Shown here one piece after another: positions 48,824 through 57,963 of a stretch of DNA of 64,000 nt. The position numbers were made by a program, and so were the translations under genes. Source of the stretch: Novosphingobium sp. GTDB taxonomy: Bacteria > Pseudomonadota > Alphaproteobacteria > Sphingomonadales > Sphingomonadaceae. Location of the stretch: NCBI GenBank assembly GCA_024236235.1, contig JACKKV010000003.1, positions 131,501 to 195,500 of the forward strand. The letters are read 5' to 3'. The notes under the pieces are model-generated. The model was given only the letters and a program-made list of their open reading frames with translations, was not told where the DNA came from and made no database searches. Position 1 is the first letter of the stretch. Each line of letters starts with the position of its first letter.

Positions 48824-49867
48824 GCGGCGACGCGGAGCAGCAGCGCGTGCGATTTCGGCCAGTTCCTGTGCCAGCAGCACCTCCCCGCCCTGATTATTGG
48901 CAAAGAGCGTGCGATGCAGCTGCATCAGGCGCGCAACCAGCCGTTCCAGCCTTTGTCCCCGCCAGCGTCGCAGCTGGACCGCAAGATCGCGCTTGTCCCG
49001 GAAGAACACCCGCCGGGCCCGCGTTTCCGCTTCGAGCACGGCGCCAATATCGTCGCGCGGGCCGATCCGCGCGGAAATCTGCGCCAGCTGCGCGGCGCGA
49101 CGTTCGAACGCGAGCAGCAGCCCCACCGGGTTGAGCGCAAGATCGCTCATCCGCTTCAATTCGCCGGACAGGCGCGCGGTTTCACCCGAAAGCACCGCAT
49201 TGACCAGCGGCATGAAGCCATCTTCCTCGGTCCGCGCGCCAACCGCATCCAGCGCAGCCGCATCGGCATTGCGCGGTGCCTGCGGACTGGCATCGAGATA
49301 GGTGGCGAGCTTGGTCACCTCCGACTGGCATAACCGCACATCCAGGCCACAGGCGCGCGCGATCCGTTCGGCCAGATCGCCGCCCAGTTTCACCCCGGCA
49401 CCATCGGCCATCTGCCGGACCGAAGCGGTGACGGCGGAAAGATCAGGCGGATAGAACATCGCCACCAGGGCATCGTCACGCTTTTCCAGCAGCTTGGCGG
49501 TTCGCGACTTGTCCGTTGCCCCGCTGGCAATCACCAGCACCGGCCAGGCCGGCCCTTCGCCCGCATCAGCCAGTTCCAGCAGCACCTTGAGCGCATCATG
49601 TGCTTCCTCGCCACTGGCGCTTACCAGAATATGACGCTGATCGCCGAACAACGAACTGGACCGCGCCTCGTCCCCCAGACGGACCGGATCGCGCTTCAGG
49701 TCGGCCCCGGAAAGTTCCACCCGTTCGCCCGGATTTTCAAGCAGGGAAACGATCGTCGCCGCAGCTGCAGAGGCCCCTGCCTCGTCCTGGCCGCAGAACA
49801 GGAACAGCTTGCATTGACGCGCCGCCCGGGCGGCCGTGGAGGCAAAGTCGCGCTGTGTGGCCTTCAC
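48821..49867 (-). CDS. holA: DNA polymerase III subunit delta
   Basis: Clamp-loader subunit that opens the beta clamp. The GTG at 49867 is chosen because it gives the family-like start KATQRDF; another GTG at 49909 is open upstream and would add 14 residues. With the chosen start the protein has 348 residues. LFLFCGQDEAGASAAAATIV (about 20-39) and VLVIASGATDKSRTAKLLEKRDDALVAMFYPPD (about 110-142) fit the N-terminal AAA+-like domain; RRVFFRDKRDLAVQLRRW and the final LLAQELAEIARAAAPRRR fit the collar domain. It is downstream of lptE and leuS in a common alphaproteobacterial arrangement. Confidence 0.9.
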   Translation of the reverse strand: MKATQRDFASTAARAARQCKLFLFCGQDEAGASAAAATIVSLLENPGERVELSGADLKRDPVRLGDEARSSSLFGDQRHILVSASGEEAHDALKVLLELADAGEGPAWPVLVIASGATDKSRTAKLLEKRDDALVAMFYPPDLSAVTASVRQMADGAGVKLGGDLAERIARACGLDVRLCQSEVTKLATYLDASPQAPRNADAAALDAVGARTEEDGFMPLVNAVLSGETARLSGELKRMSDLALNPVGLLLAFERRAAQLAQISARIGPRDDIGAVLEAETRARRVFFRDKRDLAVQLRRWRGQRLERLVARLMQLHRTLFANNQGGEVLLAQELAEIARAAAPRRR

Positions 49868-49913
49868 GCCACCACTGCCCGCCGCAACGCGGGCAAGGCC
49901 GCGCGCCACGCGC

Positions 49914-50411
49914 TCATGGCTGTTCGCTCAGTTCCAGGGCAAGGCGCGTGACGATCCGGCCCGCCACATCACGCGCGAGATTTTCACGCGCGGTCTGCTC
50001 CGCCGCGATCGTCGCATATTCGCTGGAGACGACATCGATCCCAGCATCCGAACCAGAGGTCGCATCCAGCACGATTTCGCCGCTGGCTGCATCGACCAGC
50101 TGATAGCGGGCGCGCAGGCGGAAACGTTCGCGCCCGATCGTATCGTCGCCCAGCAAACCCAGCCCCTCGATATCCTCGTCAAGCCTGACGTCGAGAATGT
50201 AGCGGGTTGCCGCGCCTGCGCCGCCGCCACTTTCCACCAGCCGGTCCTTCAGCGCATTGCGCAGCAGCCACCCGCCGCGCCCTTCGATCGGGGCAACCTC
50301 CACCCCGGCCAGGCCGCGCGCCACCAACCCGTCACTGCCGCCCGCATACATGGGCTTGAGTCCGCAAGCGGCGAGCAGCGCCAGCGCCAGCAGGGCGCAA
50401 AACCCCCTCAT
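49914..50411 (-). CDS. lptE: LPS assembly lipoprotein LptE
   Basis: A 165-residue outer-membrane lipoprotein plugging the LptD barrel. The signal ends LLAACG with Cys at residue 16, followed by the alphaproteobacterial LptE hallmark GLKPMYAGG. Later beta-strands (TRYILDVRLDEDIEGLGLL, RFRLRARYQLVD) and a C-terminal helix complete the fold. It overlaps leuS by 4 bases (ATGA) and precedes holA. With lptC and lptA on the other side of the EPS locus, LPS export genes flank it on both ends. Confidence 0.9.
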   Translation of the reverse strand: MRGFCALLALALLAACGLKPMYAGGSDGLVARGLAGVEVAPIEGRGGWLLRNALKDRLVESGGGAGAATRYILDVRLDEDIEGLGLLGDDTIGRERFRLRARYQLVDAASGEIVLDATSGSDAGIDVVSSEYATIAAEQTARENLARDVAGRIVTRLALELSEQP

Positions 50412-52936
50412 GCAACGATATTCACTAGCCGGTCCGGCACGACAATCACCTTGCGAACGGGAGCATCACCAATGTTACGCTGCACCTTCTCCGACGCCAG
50501 CGCAAGTGCCTCCAGCTCTTCCTTGGGCATGCCCTTGGGCACGGTCAGCGTGTCGCGCAACTTGCCCTTGACCTGCACGGCGATGGTGACTTCGTCTTCC
50601 ACCAGCAGCGCCGGATCAACCTCGGGCCAGACGGCATTTGCAACCAGCCCCATGCCGCCAAAGGTGTTCAGCGCCCACGCTTCCTCTGCCAGATGGGGCA
50701 TCATCGGCGAGACCAGCTTGAGCAGCGTGCGGATCGCATTGGTGCGGCTGGCCGAGTAACCCGCCTTTTCAATGACGGCAGTAAGCTCGTAAATTCGCGC
50801 GACGGCCTTGTTGAAGCCCAGCGCCTCGATATCGCTGGCGACGGCGGCAACGGTCTGGTGAGTCTTGCGCTCCAGCGCCTTGTCCTCACCCTGCGCACTC
50901 GCATCATATTGCCCGAACAGCCGCCACAGCCGCTGGACGAAGCGCGCGCAGCCTTCGATTCCCGCCTCGGACCAGGGCAGGTCGCGTTCGGGCGGACTGT
51001 CCGACAGCATGAACCAGCGCACCGCATCGGCCCCGTACTGAGCAATGATGTCATCGGGATCGACAACATTCTTCTTCGACTTGGACATCTTGATGACCTT
51101 GCCGATATCGACCGGCTGGCCATCCGCGATCAGCACCGCACCATCCGCGCTGCGCGTCACTTCGCCAGGCCCGTAATAAAGCGGACGACCGTCCCCCTCG
51201 CGCGAATAGGTTTCATGCGTCACCATGCCCTGCGTGAACAGGCTGGCGAAGGGTTCGGCAAAATCGATCAGCCCGATGTGGCTGAGCGCGCGGGTCCAGA
51301 AGCGGGCGTAAAGCAGATGCAGGATCGCGTGCTCGATCCCGCCGATATATTGTTCCACCGGCAACCACTGGCGAACCACCTCGGGGTCGAACGGCCTGTC
51401 CGCCGGCTGGCTGGCAAAGCGCAGGAAATACCAGCTGGAATCGACGAAAGTGTCGAGCGTGTCGGTTTCCCGCTCCGCCGGCTTGCCACAGTGCGGGCAG
51501 TCCACATGCTTCCATGTCGGATGGCGCAACAGCGGATTGCCCGGCGTCGAAAAATCGACATCTTCAGGCAGGGTGACCGGCAGCTGGTCCTTGGGCACGG
51601 GGACAACACCGCAGTCATTACAGTGAATGAAGGGGATCGGCGTGCCCCAGTAACGCTGGCGTGACACGCCCCAGTCGCGCAGGCGCCATACCGTCTGCCC
51701 CTGGCCCCAGCCCGCTTGTTCGGCCCTGGCGATGACTACGGCCTTGGCTTCGGCCACCGGCAGGCCGTCAAGAAAATCGGAATGAACGCACACGCCATCG
51801 CCCGTTTCCGCTTCGCCATTGGCGAACGGCCGGTCCGCTTCTGCGGCGCTGGCGGCGATCACGCGGATGATCGGCAGGCCGTATTTGGTTGCGAAATCGA
51901 AGTCGCGCTGGTCGTGCCCCGGCACCGCCATGATCGCGCCGGTACCGTAATCCATCAGTACGAAATTGGCGATGAAGACGGGCAGGTGCTGGCCCGTAAA
52001 GGGATGTTTCGCCGAGATCCCGGTATCGAACCCCAGTTTTTCAGCGGTTTCCAGCTCTGCCGCCGTGGTTCCGCCCGCGCGGCACAGGTCAATGAACTTG
52101 CCCGCGTCACAATTGTTCATCGCCACGCCCTGCGCCAGCGGGTGATCGGCGGCGACGGCGACGAAACTCGCCCCGAAGATGGTGTCAGGCCGGGTCGTGT
52201 AAACGTCCAGCTGTCCGCCGTTCGACAGCTCGAAGGCGAATTTCAGCCCCTGGCTCCTGCCGATCCAGTTTTCCTGCATCAGCCGGACTTTCTCTGGCCA
52301 CTTGTCGAGGGCGCCCAGCCCTTCGAGCAATTCGTCGGCAAATTGCGTGATCTTGAGGAACCACTGGCTGAGCTTGCGCTTTTCCACCACCGCGCCCGAC
52401 CGCCAGCCGCGCCCGTCAATCACCTGCTCATTGGCCAGAACGGTCATATCGACCGGATCCCAGTTGACCGCCGATTCCTTGCGGTAGACGAGGCCTGCCT
52501 GGTAGAGATCGAGGAACAGCGCCTGTTCGTGGCCGTAATATTCAGGATCGCAGGTGGCGAATTCGCGGCTCCAGTCGAGCGCGAAGCCGAGGCGCTTCAG
52601 CTGCGACTTCATGTTGGCGATATTCTCACGTGTCCAGCCGCCCGGATGCACGCCCTTTTCCATCGCCGCATTTTCGGCAGGCATGCCGAAGGCGTCCCAC
52701 CCCATCGGATGCAGCACCTCGAAGCCCCGCATCCGCTTGTAGCGGGCCAGCACATCACCCATCGTGTAATTGCGCACATGGCCGATATGAATGCGCCCCG
52801 AAGGATAGGGGAACATCTCCAGCACATAGCTGCGCGGTTTGGCGGAGGCGTCGTCCGCCCGGAATGTCGCAGCCTCGTCCCAGGCGCGCTGCCAGCGCCC
52901 GTCGGCCTGCGACGGGTCAAATCTCTTGTCGTTCAT
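50408..52936 (-). CDS. leuS: leucyl-tRNA synthetase
   Basis: Class I aminoacyl-tRNA synthetase charging tRNA-Leu. It has 842 residues, normal for the bacterial enzyme. The HIGH motif is at residues 50-53 (PSGRIHIGHVRNYTMGD), the zinc-like/CP1 editing region occupies about 220-430 (TTRPDTIFGASFVAVAADHP), and KMSKS is near 617-621 (VIKMSKSKKNVVDPDDI). The ATG gives a family-typical start. It heads the leuS-lptE-holA unit. Confidence 0.99.
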   Translation of the reverse strand: MNDKRFDPSQADGRWQRAWDEAATFRADDASAKPRSYVLEMFPYPSGRIHIGHVRNYTMGDVLARYKRMRGFEVLHPMGWDAFGMPAENAAMEKGVHPGGWTRENIANMKSQLKRLGFALDWSREFATCDPEYYGHEQALFLDLYQAGLVYRKESAVNWDPVDMTVLANEQVIDGRGWRSGAVVEKRKLSQWFLKITQFADELLEGLGALDKWPEKVRLMQENWIGRSQGLKFAFELSNGGQLDVYTTRPDTIFGASFVAVAADHPLAQGVAMNNCDAGKFIDLCRAGGTTAAELETAEKLGFDTGISAKHPFTGQHLPVFIANFVLMDYGTGAIMAVPGHDQRDFDFATKYGLPIIRVIAASAAEADRPFANGEAETGDGVCVHSDFLDGLPVAEAKAVVIARAEQAGWGQGQTVWRLRDWGVSRQRYWGTPIPFIHCNDCGVVPVPKDQLPVTLPEDVDFSTPGNPLLRHPTWKHVDCPHCGKPAERETDTLDTFVDSSWYFLRFASQPADRPFDPEVVRQWLPVEQYIGGIEHAILHLLYARFWTRALSHIGLIDFAEPFASLFTQGMVTHETYSREGDGRPLYYGPGEVTRSADGAVLIADGQPVDIGKVIKMSKSKKNVVDPDDIIAQYGADAVRWFMLSDSPPERDLPWSEAGIEGCARFVQRLWRLFGQYDASAQGEDKALERKTHQTVAAVASDIEALGFNKAVARIYELTAVIEKAGYSASRTNAIRTLLKLVSPMMPHLAEEAWALNTFGGMGLVANAVWPEVDPALLVEDEVTIAVQVKGKLRDTLTVPKGMPKEELEALALASEKVQRNIGDAPVRKVIVVPDRLVNIVA

Positions 52937-52960
52937 GACTGCTTACTGCCCGCGCCGCGA

Positions 52961-53428
52961 TCAGCCGGAAATGGCTTCCCGCCTGAGGTCGCGCGCCTTG
53001 GTGAGGATGATGTCTTCCAGTTTCTGCACCGTGGCCGCATCCACCGGCGCTTCGACCCAGGTGCCCGCAGCGACCGCCACCTGGCGGCTGGCCGCAACCC
53101 GCAGCGCATCGGCGCGCAGATCCTGGTCAAGAATGGTCACCGTCACCTTCATCCGTTCGGTCGGGTTGTTGGGGTTGGCGTACCAGTCAGTCACGATCAC
53201 ACCGCCTGCGCTGTCAGTCTGCAGCAGGGGCATGAAGGACAGCGCATCAAGGCTGGCGCGCCAGAGGTAGGAATTCACGCCGATGGTGGAAATGCGCGCC
53301 GCAGCAAGATCGGCCTTGGGCCGTTCCTTCTTGCCGCAGGCGCCGAGCGTGGACAGTGCGGCGGCGAGGAGGATGGCGTGCGCGGCGCGGCGGCCGATCG
53401 AGGTTTTTGAACTGCTGGCAGGTTTCAA
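52961..53428 (-). CDS. DUF3576 family lipoprotein
   Basis: An exported protein of about 155 residues with the DUF3576 pattern: ISTIGVNSYLWRASLDALSFMPLLQTDSAGGVIVTDWYANPNNPTERMKV followed by DQDLRADALRVAASRQV and a C-terminal helix. The signal segment AHAILLAAALSTLGACGKK ends in a lipobox LGAC. The start is uncertain: TTG 53428 is preferred because it gives a short signal peptide and has GGGA upstream; the frame stays open further upstream but with Arg/Cys-rich sequence not typical of the family. It is 24 bases upstream of leuS and probably co-transcribed. The biochemical role is unknown. Confidence 0.8.
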   Translation of the reverse strand: MKPASSSKTSIGRRAAHAILLAAALSTLGACGKKERPKADLAAARISTIGVNSYLWRASLDALSFMPLLQTDSAGGVIVTDWYANPNNPTERMKVTVTILDQDLRADALRVAASRQVAVAAGTWVEAPVDAATVQKLEDIILTKARDLRREAISG

Positions 53429-53763
53429 GGCCGTATTCCCGTTGCGAATGAAGCAGCGGCCAGGGGTTGGCCGCCAGTGCGGTATGCCTCTATAACCCGC
53501 AGCGCGCGCGCGGCAAGTGGTCCTGCGCCAGACTGACGCGCCCGCTGCGAGCCGGCAAGGTTCGCCCGCCCGCAAACCACCCCCGATTCGAGGCCCGGAT
53601 TCGCGCCGGACTGTGTGCCGCAGGCAACAGATCGAAAAAACAACGCGCTGGCAGTGTACAAGGGCTGGAAAATCCTTGTGGGAAAATCTAAAGCATTGTT
53701 GGAATTCTATATGACTGCGGTTTTTGGCGAGTCGCCATGATCGCGTGGCTTTGGGAAGGCGTT
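53429..53763. other. 335-base intergenic region, no gene seen
   Basis: Between the DUF3576 gene (minus) and the outer-membrane-like gene (plus). I see no tRNA or convincing open frame. The right end turns AT-richer (53680-53720) and probably holds the promoter of the plus-strand gene; GGGAAGG before ATG 53764 is its ribosome-binding site. Confidence 0.5.
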
Positions 53764-54525
53764 ATGTTCAAACACCGCACATCAGGAAAGCGCAGCGGAA
53801 TTTCCGCCGCAATCCTGCTCGGCGGTGCGGCATGCGCTCTGGCCCTGCCCAGTGCGGTATTTGCGGTTGGCGGGGTTTCCCCGGCCGATGTCAGCCTTGC
53901 CGCGCGCGGCAGTTTTGCCTCTTTCACTCCGGCTTCGGTCGACCCCGCACTCGCCCGCATTGTGGCCGAGCGCCCCAGTGCGAATGGCCGCCTGCTGCGG
54001 TTTACCCCGGCTGGCGCTGCGAACCGGCCAGACCGTTCGGTTACCGTGGCGGTCCGGGTGGATGAAGAAACGGCCCATGCCATTTCGTTCCGTTCCGCGC
54101 TTGAGGGCATGAGTGGCAAGCCCGGCAGGCAGGCCGTCATGATTGCGCCGATGCGGTACGATCTGGGCATTGCGCGCGGTTATCGCAGCTTTGCGCAACC
54201 GTTGGCGCAGGCTGCGGAAGTTCGCCGGATCGACATGCCCGATCTGTCCAGCTTCAAGTCCGAACGGGCGGAAACCAAGGGCAAGCCTGGGCGCTTCAAC
54301 GCGCGAATCGCGCTTGAGGATGACAGCAACGCCGGGCGAGCCCCGCGCACGCTGGAAGCGTTCGACGCGCAGAGCGTGGATGTTGGCGGCAGCTATCGCC
54401 TGACGCGAAACCTGGATGTCACCGCCGGGCTTCGTTATTCGCAGGAACGTGACCGGCTGGAACCGCTGACCGATGGCACGCGAGACAGCCAGGCCGTTTA
54501 TGTAGGCACGCAATTCCGTTTCTGA
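53764..54525 (+). CDS. small outer-membrane-like protein, function unknown
   Basis: A 253-residue exported protein. The signal peptide runs MFKHRTSGKRSGISAAILLGGAACALALPSAVFA (cleavage near residue 34). The middle is mixed and moderately basic; the last ~50 residues look like amphipathic outer-membrane strands (VDVGGSYRLTRNLDVTAGLRYSQE, then AVYVGTQFRF) ending in the C-terminal Phe recognised by the Bam machinery. Only two to four strands are obvious, too few for a complete barrel. ATG 53764 is preferred over 53737 because it follows GGGAAGG and begins the signal. A strong terminator follows. Confidence 0.7.
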   Translation: MFKHRTSGKRSGISAAILLGGAACALALPSAVFAVGGVSPADVSLAARGSFASFTPASVDPALARIVAERPSANGRLLRFTPAGAANRPDRSVTVAVRVDEETAHAISFRSALEGMSGKPGRQAVMIAPMRYDLGIARGYRSFAQPLAQAAEVRRIDMPDLSSFKSERAETKGKPGRFNARIALEDDSNAGRAPRTLEAFDAQSVDVGGSYRLTRNLDVTAGLRYSQERDRLEPLTDGTRDSQAVYVGTQFRF

Positions 54526-54556
54526 TGAAAGCCGCCCCGCCCGCATCCTTCAACCG

Positions 54557-54581
54557 GCCCCGTCGCAAGCGGGGCTTTTTT
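54557..54581 (+). terminator. rho-independent terminator
   Basis: Perfect 6-bp stem GCCCCG/CGGGGC with a 7-base loop at 54557-54575, followed by six T residues. It ends the outer-membrane-like protein gene, 31 bases after its stop, and isolates it from phaB. Confidence 0.85.
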
Positions 54582-54588
54582 ATGTCCG

Positions 54589-54603
54589 TGCGCCGCATGC
54601 GGC
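54589..54603. promoter_or_regulatory. TGC-N3-GCA element and palindrome upstream of phaB
   Basis: TGCGCCGCA (54589-54597) has the TGC-N3-GCA form and overlaps a perfect 12-bp palindrome GCCGCATGCGGC (54592-54603). It is 58-72 bases upstream of the phaB ATG. The same core occurs before phaZ. In a GC-rich genome this can arise by chance, so PhaR binding is only a hypothesis. Confidence 0.3.
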
Positions 54604-54660
54604 ACTGAGTCGCGGATCGAACTGAAACGGCCGCCAAGGGCCAGAATGGGAGAGTAGTTG

Positions 54661-55383
54661 ATGGCACGCGTAGCAATCGTCACCGGTGGTACCCGCGGAA
54701 TTGGCAAGGCGATTTGCCTTGCACTCAAGGAGCAGGGCTGCCGGGTTGTCGCAAATTACGGCGGCGACGATGCCAAGGCGCGCGCCTTCACGGCCGAAAC
54801 GGAAATACCCGCCTACAAATGGGATGTGGGCGATTACGAGGCCACCATCGCGGGCTGCGCGCAGGTCGAACAGGATGTCGGCCCGATCGATATCGTGGTC
54901 AATAATGCCGGGATCACCCGCGATGGGGTGCTTCACAAGATGAGCTGGGAAGACTGGAACGAAGTGATGCGCATCAACCTTGGTGGCTGCTTCAACATGG
55001 CCAAGGCCAGCTTCCCCGGGATGCGGGAACGTGGCTGGGGCCGCATTGTCAACATCGGTTCGATCAACGGACAGGCCGGGCAGTATGGCCAGGTCAATTA
55101 TGCCGCTGCCAAATCGGGCATTCACGGTTTCACCAAGGCGCTGGCGCAGGAAGGCGCCAAATATGGGGTGACCGTGAACGCGATCGCCCCCGGTTACGTC
55201 GATACGGACATGGTGGCGGCCGTGCCGCAGCCGGTGCTGGAAAAGATCATCGCCAAAATTCCGGTCGGGCGCCTCGGCCATGCCGAAGAGATTGCACGTG
55301 GCGTCGCCTTCCTGACGTCGGAGGACGGCGGTTTTGTGACCGGATCGACCATGAGCATCAACGGCGGGCAGCACATGTATTGA
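54661..55383 (+). CDS. phaB: acetoacetyl-CoA reductase
   Basis: NADPH-dependent short-chain dehydrogenase making (R)-3-hydroxybutyryl-CoA for PHB. It has 240 residues. Cofactor motif TGGTRGIGKAI at 8-18, NNAGITRDG at 81-89 (typical of PhaB/FabG), and catalytic Ser134, Tyr147, Lys151. The phrase GQAGQYGQVNYAAAKSGIHGFTKALAQEGA and the end GGQHMY are characteristic of PhaB rather than FabG. ATG 54661 follows GGGAGAG. A ribbon-helix-helix gene overlaps its stop. Together with phaZ in this window it supports PHB storage metabolism. Confidence 0.93.
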   Translation: MARVAIVTGGTRGIGKAICLALKEQGCRVVANYGGDDAKARAFTAETEIPAYKWDVGDYEATIAGCAQVEQDVGPIDIVVNNAGITRDGVLHKMSWEDWNEVMRINLGGCFNMAKASFPGMRERGWGRIVNIGSINGQAGQYGQVNYAAAKSGIHGFTKALAQEGAKYGVTVNAIAPGYVDTDMVAAVPQPVLEKIIAKIPVGRLGHAEEIARGVAFLTSEDGGFVTGSTMSINGGQHMY

Positions 55384-55625
55384 TGCCCCGCGCAGTGGCG
55401 GCGATCTTTCATCCGCCGGTCAAGCGTTCGGTGCAGATCGCTGGTCACAAGACCTCGATCAGCCTCGAACCCCTGTTCTGGGACATGCTGAAAGATGCCG
55501 CCGCGCGCGAAGGTGTGCCGCTAAATGCGCTGGTCGCGCGCATTGATACGGAACGAATCGCCAGCGCGACACCACCCGGCCTGGCCAGCGCAATCAGGCT
55601 GTGGCTGGTCGCAGGGCTGATCTAA
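55383..55625 (+). CDS. ribbon-helix-helix domain protein (RHH_4 type)
   Basis: An 80-residue protein starting at ATG 55383, sharing the A of the phaB TGA stop (TGATG). VKRSVQIAGHKTSISLEPLFWDMLKDAAAREGVPLNALVARID (about 13-55) is a ribbon-helix-helix fold: a beta strand, then two helices. The rest is short and ends LAGLI-like. Such proteins are often small DNA-binding regulators; the target is not known. Its TAA stop shares CTAA with the murA stop on the other strand. Confidence 0.8.
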   Translation: MPRAVAAIFHPPVKRSVQIAGHKTSISLEPLFWDMLKDAAAREGVPLNALVARIDTERIASATPPGLASAIRLWLVAGLI

Positions 55626-56905
55626 TCGCCCCCCACACGCTCAATCTGCGCGCCCAGCAGCGCCAGCTTTTCTTCCAGCCGTTCATAGCCGCGATCGAGG
55701 TGATAGAGGCGGTGAACCTGGGTTTCCCCTTCCGCCGCCAGCCCGGCGATCACCAGGCTCATCGAGGCGCGCAAATCCGTCGCCATGACCTCTGCGCCGG
55801 TCAGCCTGTTCACGCCGTGAACGATTGCGGTGCGACCCGAGGTTTCGACATGCGCACCCATGCGGTTCAGTTCGGGCACATGCATATACCGATTTTCGAA
55901 AATGGTCTCGGTCAGGACTGACGTGCCCTGCGCCAGGCACAGCATGGCCATGAGCTGGGCCTGCATATCCGTGGCAAAGCCGGGATAAGGCGCGGTGGAC
56001 AGGGTGACCGCCCGCATTGGACCGTCAGCGGCGACATACAGCCCTTCAGCCCGCGGCTCGACATGGACGCCGGCGCTTCGCAGTGCCTGAACCGTCGCTT
56101 CCATTTCCTCGATCACTGCATGTTTGAGCAGCACCTCGCCCCCGGTGATCGCCGCTGCGCAGGCATAGGATCCGGCCTCGATCCGGTCCGACATCACGCG
56201 ATAGGTGGCGCCGTGCAGGCGGGGCACGCCATGAATGGTCAGCTCCGAACTGCCGATCCCTTCGATCTGCGCGCCCATGGCGACGAGCAAGCGGCACAGA
56301 TCGACAATCTCCGGCTCGCGCGCGGCATTGTGCAACACCGATTTGCCATTGGCGAGCACGGCAGCCATCAGCGCGTTTTCCGTCGCGCCCACCGAAACCA
56401 CCGGAAAGCTGTAGCGCCCCCCCGGCAGCCCGCCATCCGGGGCCACCGCGCGGACATAGCCCGCCGCCAGCTCGATATGAGCGCCCAGCGCTTCGAGCGC
56501 CTTCAGATGCAAATCGATCGGCCGGTTGCCGATGGCGCAGCCGCCCGGCAGCGACACCGTCGCCTCGCCCATCCGCGCCAGCATCGGGCCGAGCACCAGA
56601 ATCGAGGCGCGCATCTTGCGCACCAGTTCGTAGGGGGCGACCGAACTGGTGATGCGGGTCGCCTCCAGCGTCATCACCCGACCGAAATCCTCCGGCCTGC
56701 TGCCAGCAATCGTGGTGGAGATACCGAACTGGTTCATCAGATGCTGAAAGCCGTCGATATCGGCCAGCCGCGGCAGATTGCGCAGCGTAAGCGGTTCGTC
56801 GGTCAGCAATGCGCAGGGCAGCAGGGTAAGCGCGGAATTCTTCGCACCTGAAATGGGAATGGCGCCGGATAGGCGCTTGCCGCCTTCAATGATGATCTTG
56901 TCCAT
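55622..56905 (-). CDS. murA: UDP-N-acetylglucosamine 1-carboxyvinyltransferase
   Basis: First committed enzyme of peptidoglycan synthesis, transferring enolpyruvate from PEP to UDP-GlcNAc. It has 427 residues from ATG 56905 (MDKIIIEGG, the family start); ATG 56914 would add three residues. The PEP-reactive Cys is present at residue 123 in PGGCAIGNRPID, and the two-domain EPSP-synthase-like fold is shown by SGAKNSAL near 19-26, VSVGATENALMAA and DLRASMSLVIAGLAAEG. It is convergent with the RHH gene and divergent from galU. Confidence 0.97.
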   Translation of the reverse strand: MDKIIIEGGKRLSGAIPISGAKNSALTLLPCALLTDEPLTLRNLPRLADIDGFQHLMNQFGISTTIAGSRPEDFGRVMTLEATRITSSVAPYELVRKMRASILVLGPMLARMGEATVSLPGGCAIGNRPIDLHLKALEALGAHIELAAGYVRAVAPDGGLPGGRYSFPVVSVGATENALMAAVLANGKSVLHNAAREPEIVDLCRLLVAMGAQIEGIGSSELTIHGVPRLHGATYRVMSDRIEAGSYACAAAITGGEVLLKHAVIEEMEATVQALRSAGVHVEPRAEGLYVAADGPMRAVTLSTAPYPGFATDMQAQLMAMLCLAQGTSVLTETIFENRYMHVPELNRMGAHVETSGRTAIVHGVNRLTGAEVMATDLRASMSLVIAGLAAEGETQVHRLYHLDRGYERLEEKLALLGAQIERVGGD

Positions 56906-57035
56906 GAGTGGCATTTAACGGGAAAAATGCGGGCGGCAAGCGGGCTGAGTCCTGCCCCTGGCCGCAAAGCCGTTGCGCTGATGGCGCATCACGGCTTTAA
57001 CCGGACTGCAACATCAGGATGGTTAACGCCCCGGC

Positions 57036-57920
57036 ATGAACAGTTCGACAACCCGCAAACCGATCCGCAAGGCCGTCTTTCCCGTTGCCGGGATGGGCAC
57101 GCGCTTTCTTCCCGCGACCAAGGCGATCCCCAAGGAAATGCTGCCGATCATTGACCGGCCGCTGATCCAGTATGCGGTGGATGAGGCGCGCGAGGCGGGA
57201 ATCGAGCAGATGATCTTCGTCACCGGGCGCGGCAAGACCGCGATCGTCGAACATTTCGATATCGCTTTCGAACTGGAAACGACGATGAGCGAACGCGGCA
57301 AGGCGCTGGACATTCTGGAGCCGACCCGCGCCGTGCCCGGGGACATCATCACCGTGCGCCAGCAGGTGCCGCTGGGGCTGGGCCATGCGATCTGGTGCGC
57401 GCGCGCCATTGTGGGCGACGATCCCTTTGCGATCTTCCTGCCGGATGAACTGATGATTGGATCGCCCGGTTGCATGAAGCAGATGGTCGATGCCTATCAG
57501 GAAGTGGGCGGCAATCTCATCAGCGTGCTGGAAGTGCCACAGGCGGAGGTTTCCTCATACGGGGTGATCGACCCCGGCGAAAGCCGCGGCGCACTGACCG
57601 AGGTAAAAGGACTGGTGGAAAAACCGCCGGTCGATCAGGCCCCTTCCAACAAGATCATTTCCGGTCGCTACATCCTTCAGCCCGAAGTGATGCGCACGCT
57701 GGAAAACCAGGGCAAGGGCGCAGGCGGAGAAATCCAGCTGACCGATGCCATGGCCCGGATGATCGGTTCGCAGCCGTTCCACGCCGTGACCTTTGACGGT
57801 CGCCGTTACGATTGTGGCAGCAAGGTCGGCTTCGTTGAAGCGACGCTGGCGCTGGCGCTGGAACGCGAGGATATGAGTGCAGATGTACGCGCGATGGCGG
57901 AAAGGCTGCTCAAAGCCTGA
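57036..57920 (+). CDS. galU: UTP-glucose-1-phosphate uridylyltransferase
   Basis: Makes UDP-glucose, the precursor for UDP-galactose, UDP-glucuronate and (via uxs) UDP-xylose used by the EPS locus. It has 294 residues with the nucleotide motif VFPVAGMGTRFLPATKAIPKEMLPI at 14-38, and downstream VDEAREAGIEQMIFVTGRGK, AIFLPDELM and LVEKPP. It starts after a 130-base gap from murA, which is divergent, and is not adjacent to the EPS cluster, as is common for shared precursor enzymes. Confidence 0.97.
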   Translation: MNSSTTRKPIRKAVFPVAGMGTRFLPATKAIPKEMLPIIDRPLIQYAVDEAREAGIEQMIFVTGRGKTAIVEHFDIAFELETTMSERGKALDILEPTRAVPGDIITVRQQVPLGLGHAIWCARAIVGDDPFAIFLPDELMIGSPGCMKQMVDAYQEVGGNLISVLEVPQAEVSSYGVIDPGESRGALTEVKGLVEKPPVDQAPSNKIISGRYILQPEVMRTLENQGKGAGGEIQLTDAMARMIGSQPFHAVTFDGRRYDCGSKVGFVEATLALALEREDMSADVRAMAERLLKA

Positions 57921-57963
57921 TCGTCGGCCGCTGGCGCGGTCCACGCCCGGTATCGTCGCACAC

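Noticed and set aside
51716..53410. A 564-codon open frame opposite leuS and the DUF3576 gene
   Set aside because: Crosses the boundary of two real genes and has no domain; leuS is unambiguous on the other strand.
54589..54603. Treating the element before phaB as a proven PhaR site
   Set aside because: TGC-N3-GCA is short and GC-rich; one occurrence in a GC-rich region is weak evidence without a PhaR gene or binding data, so it is only listed as a candidate.
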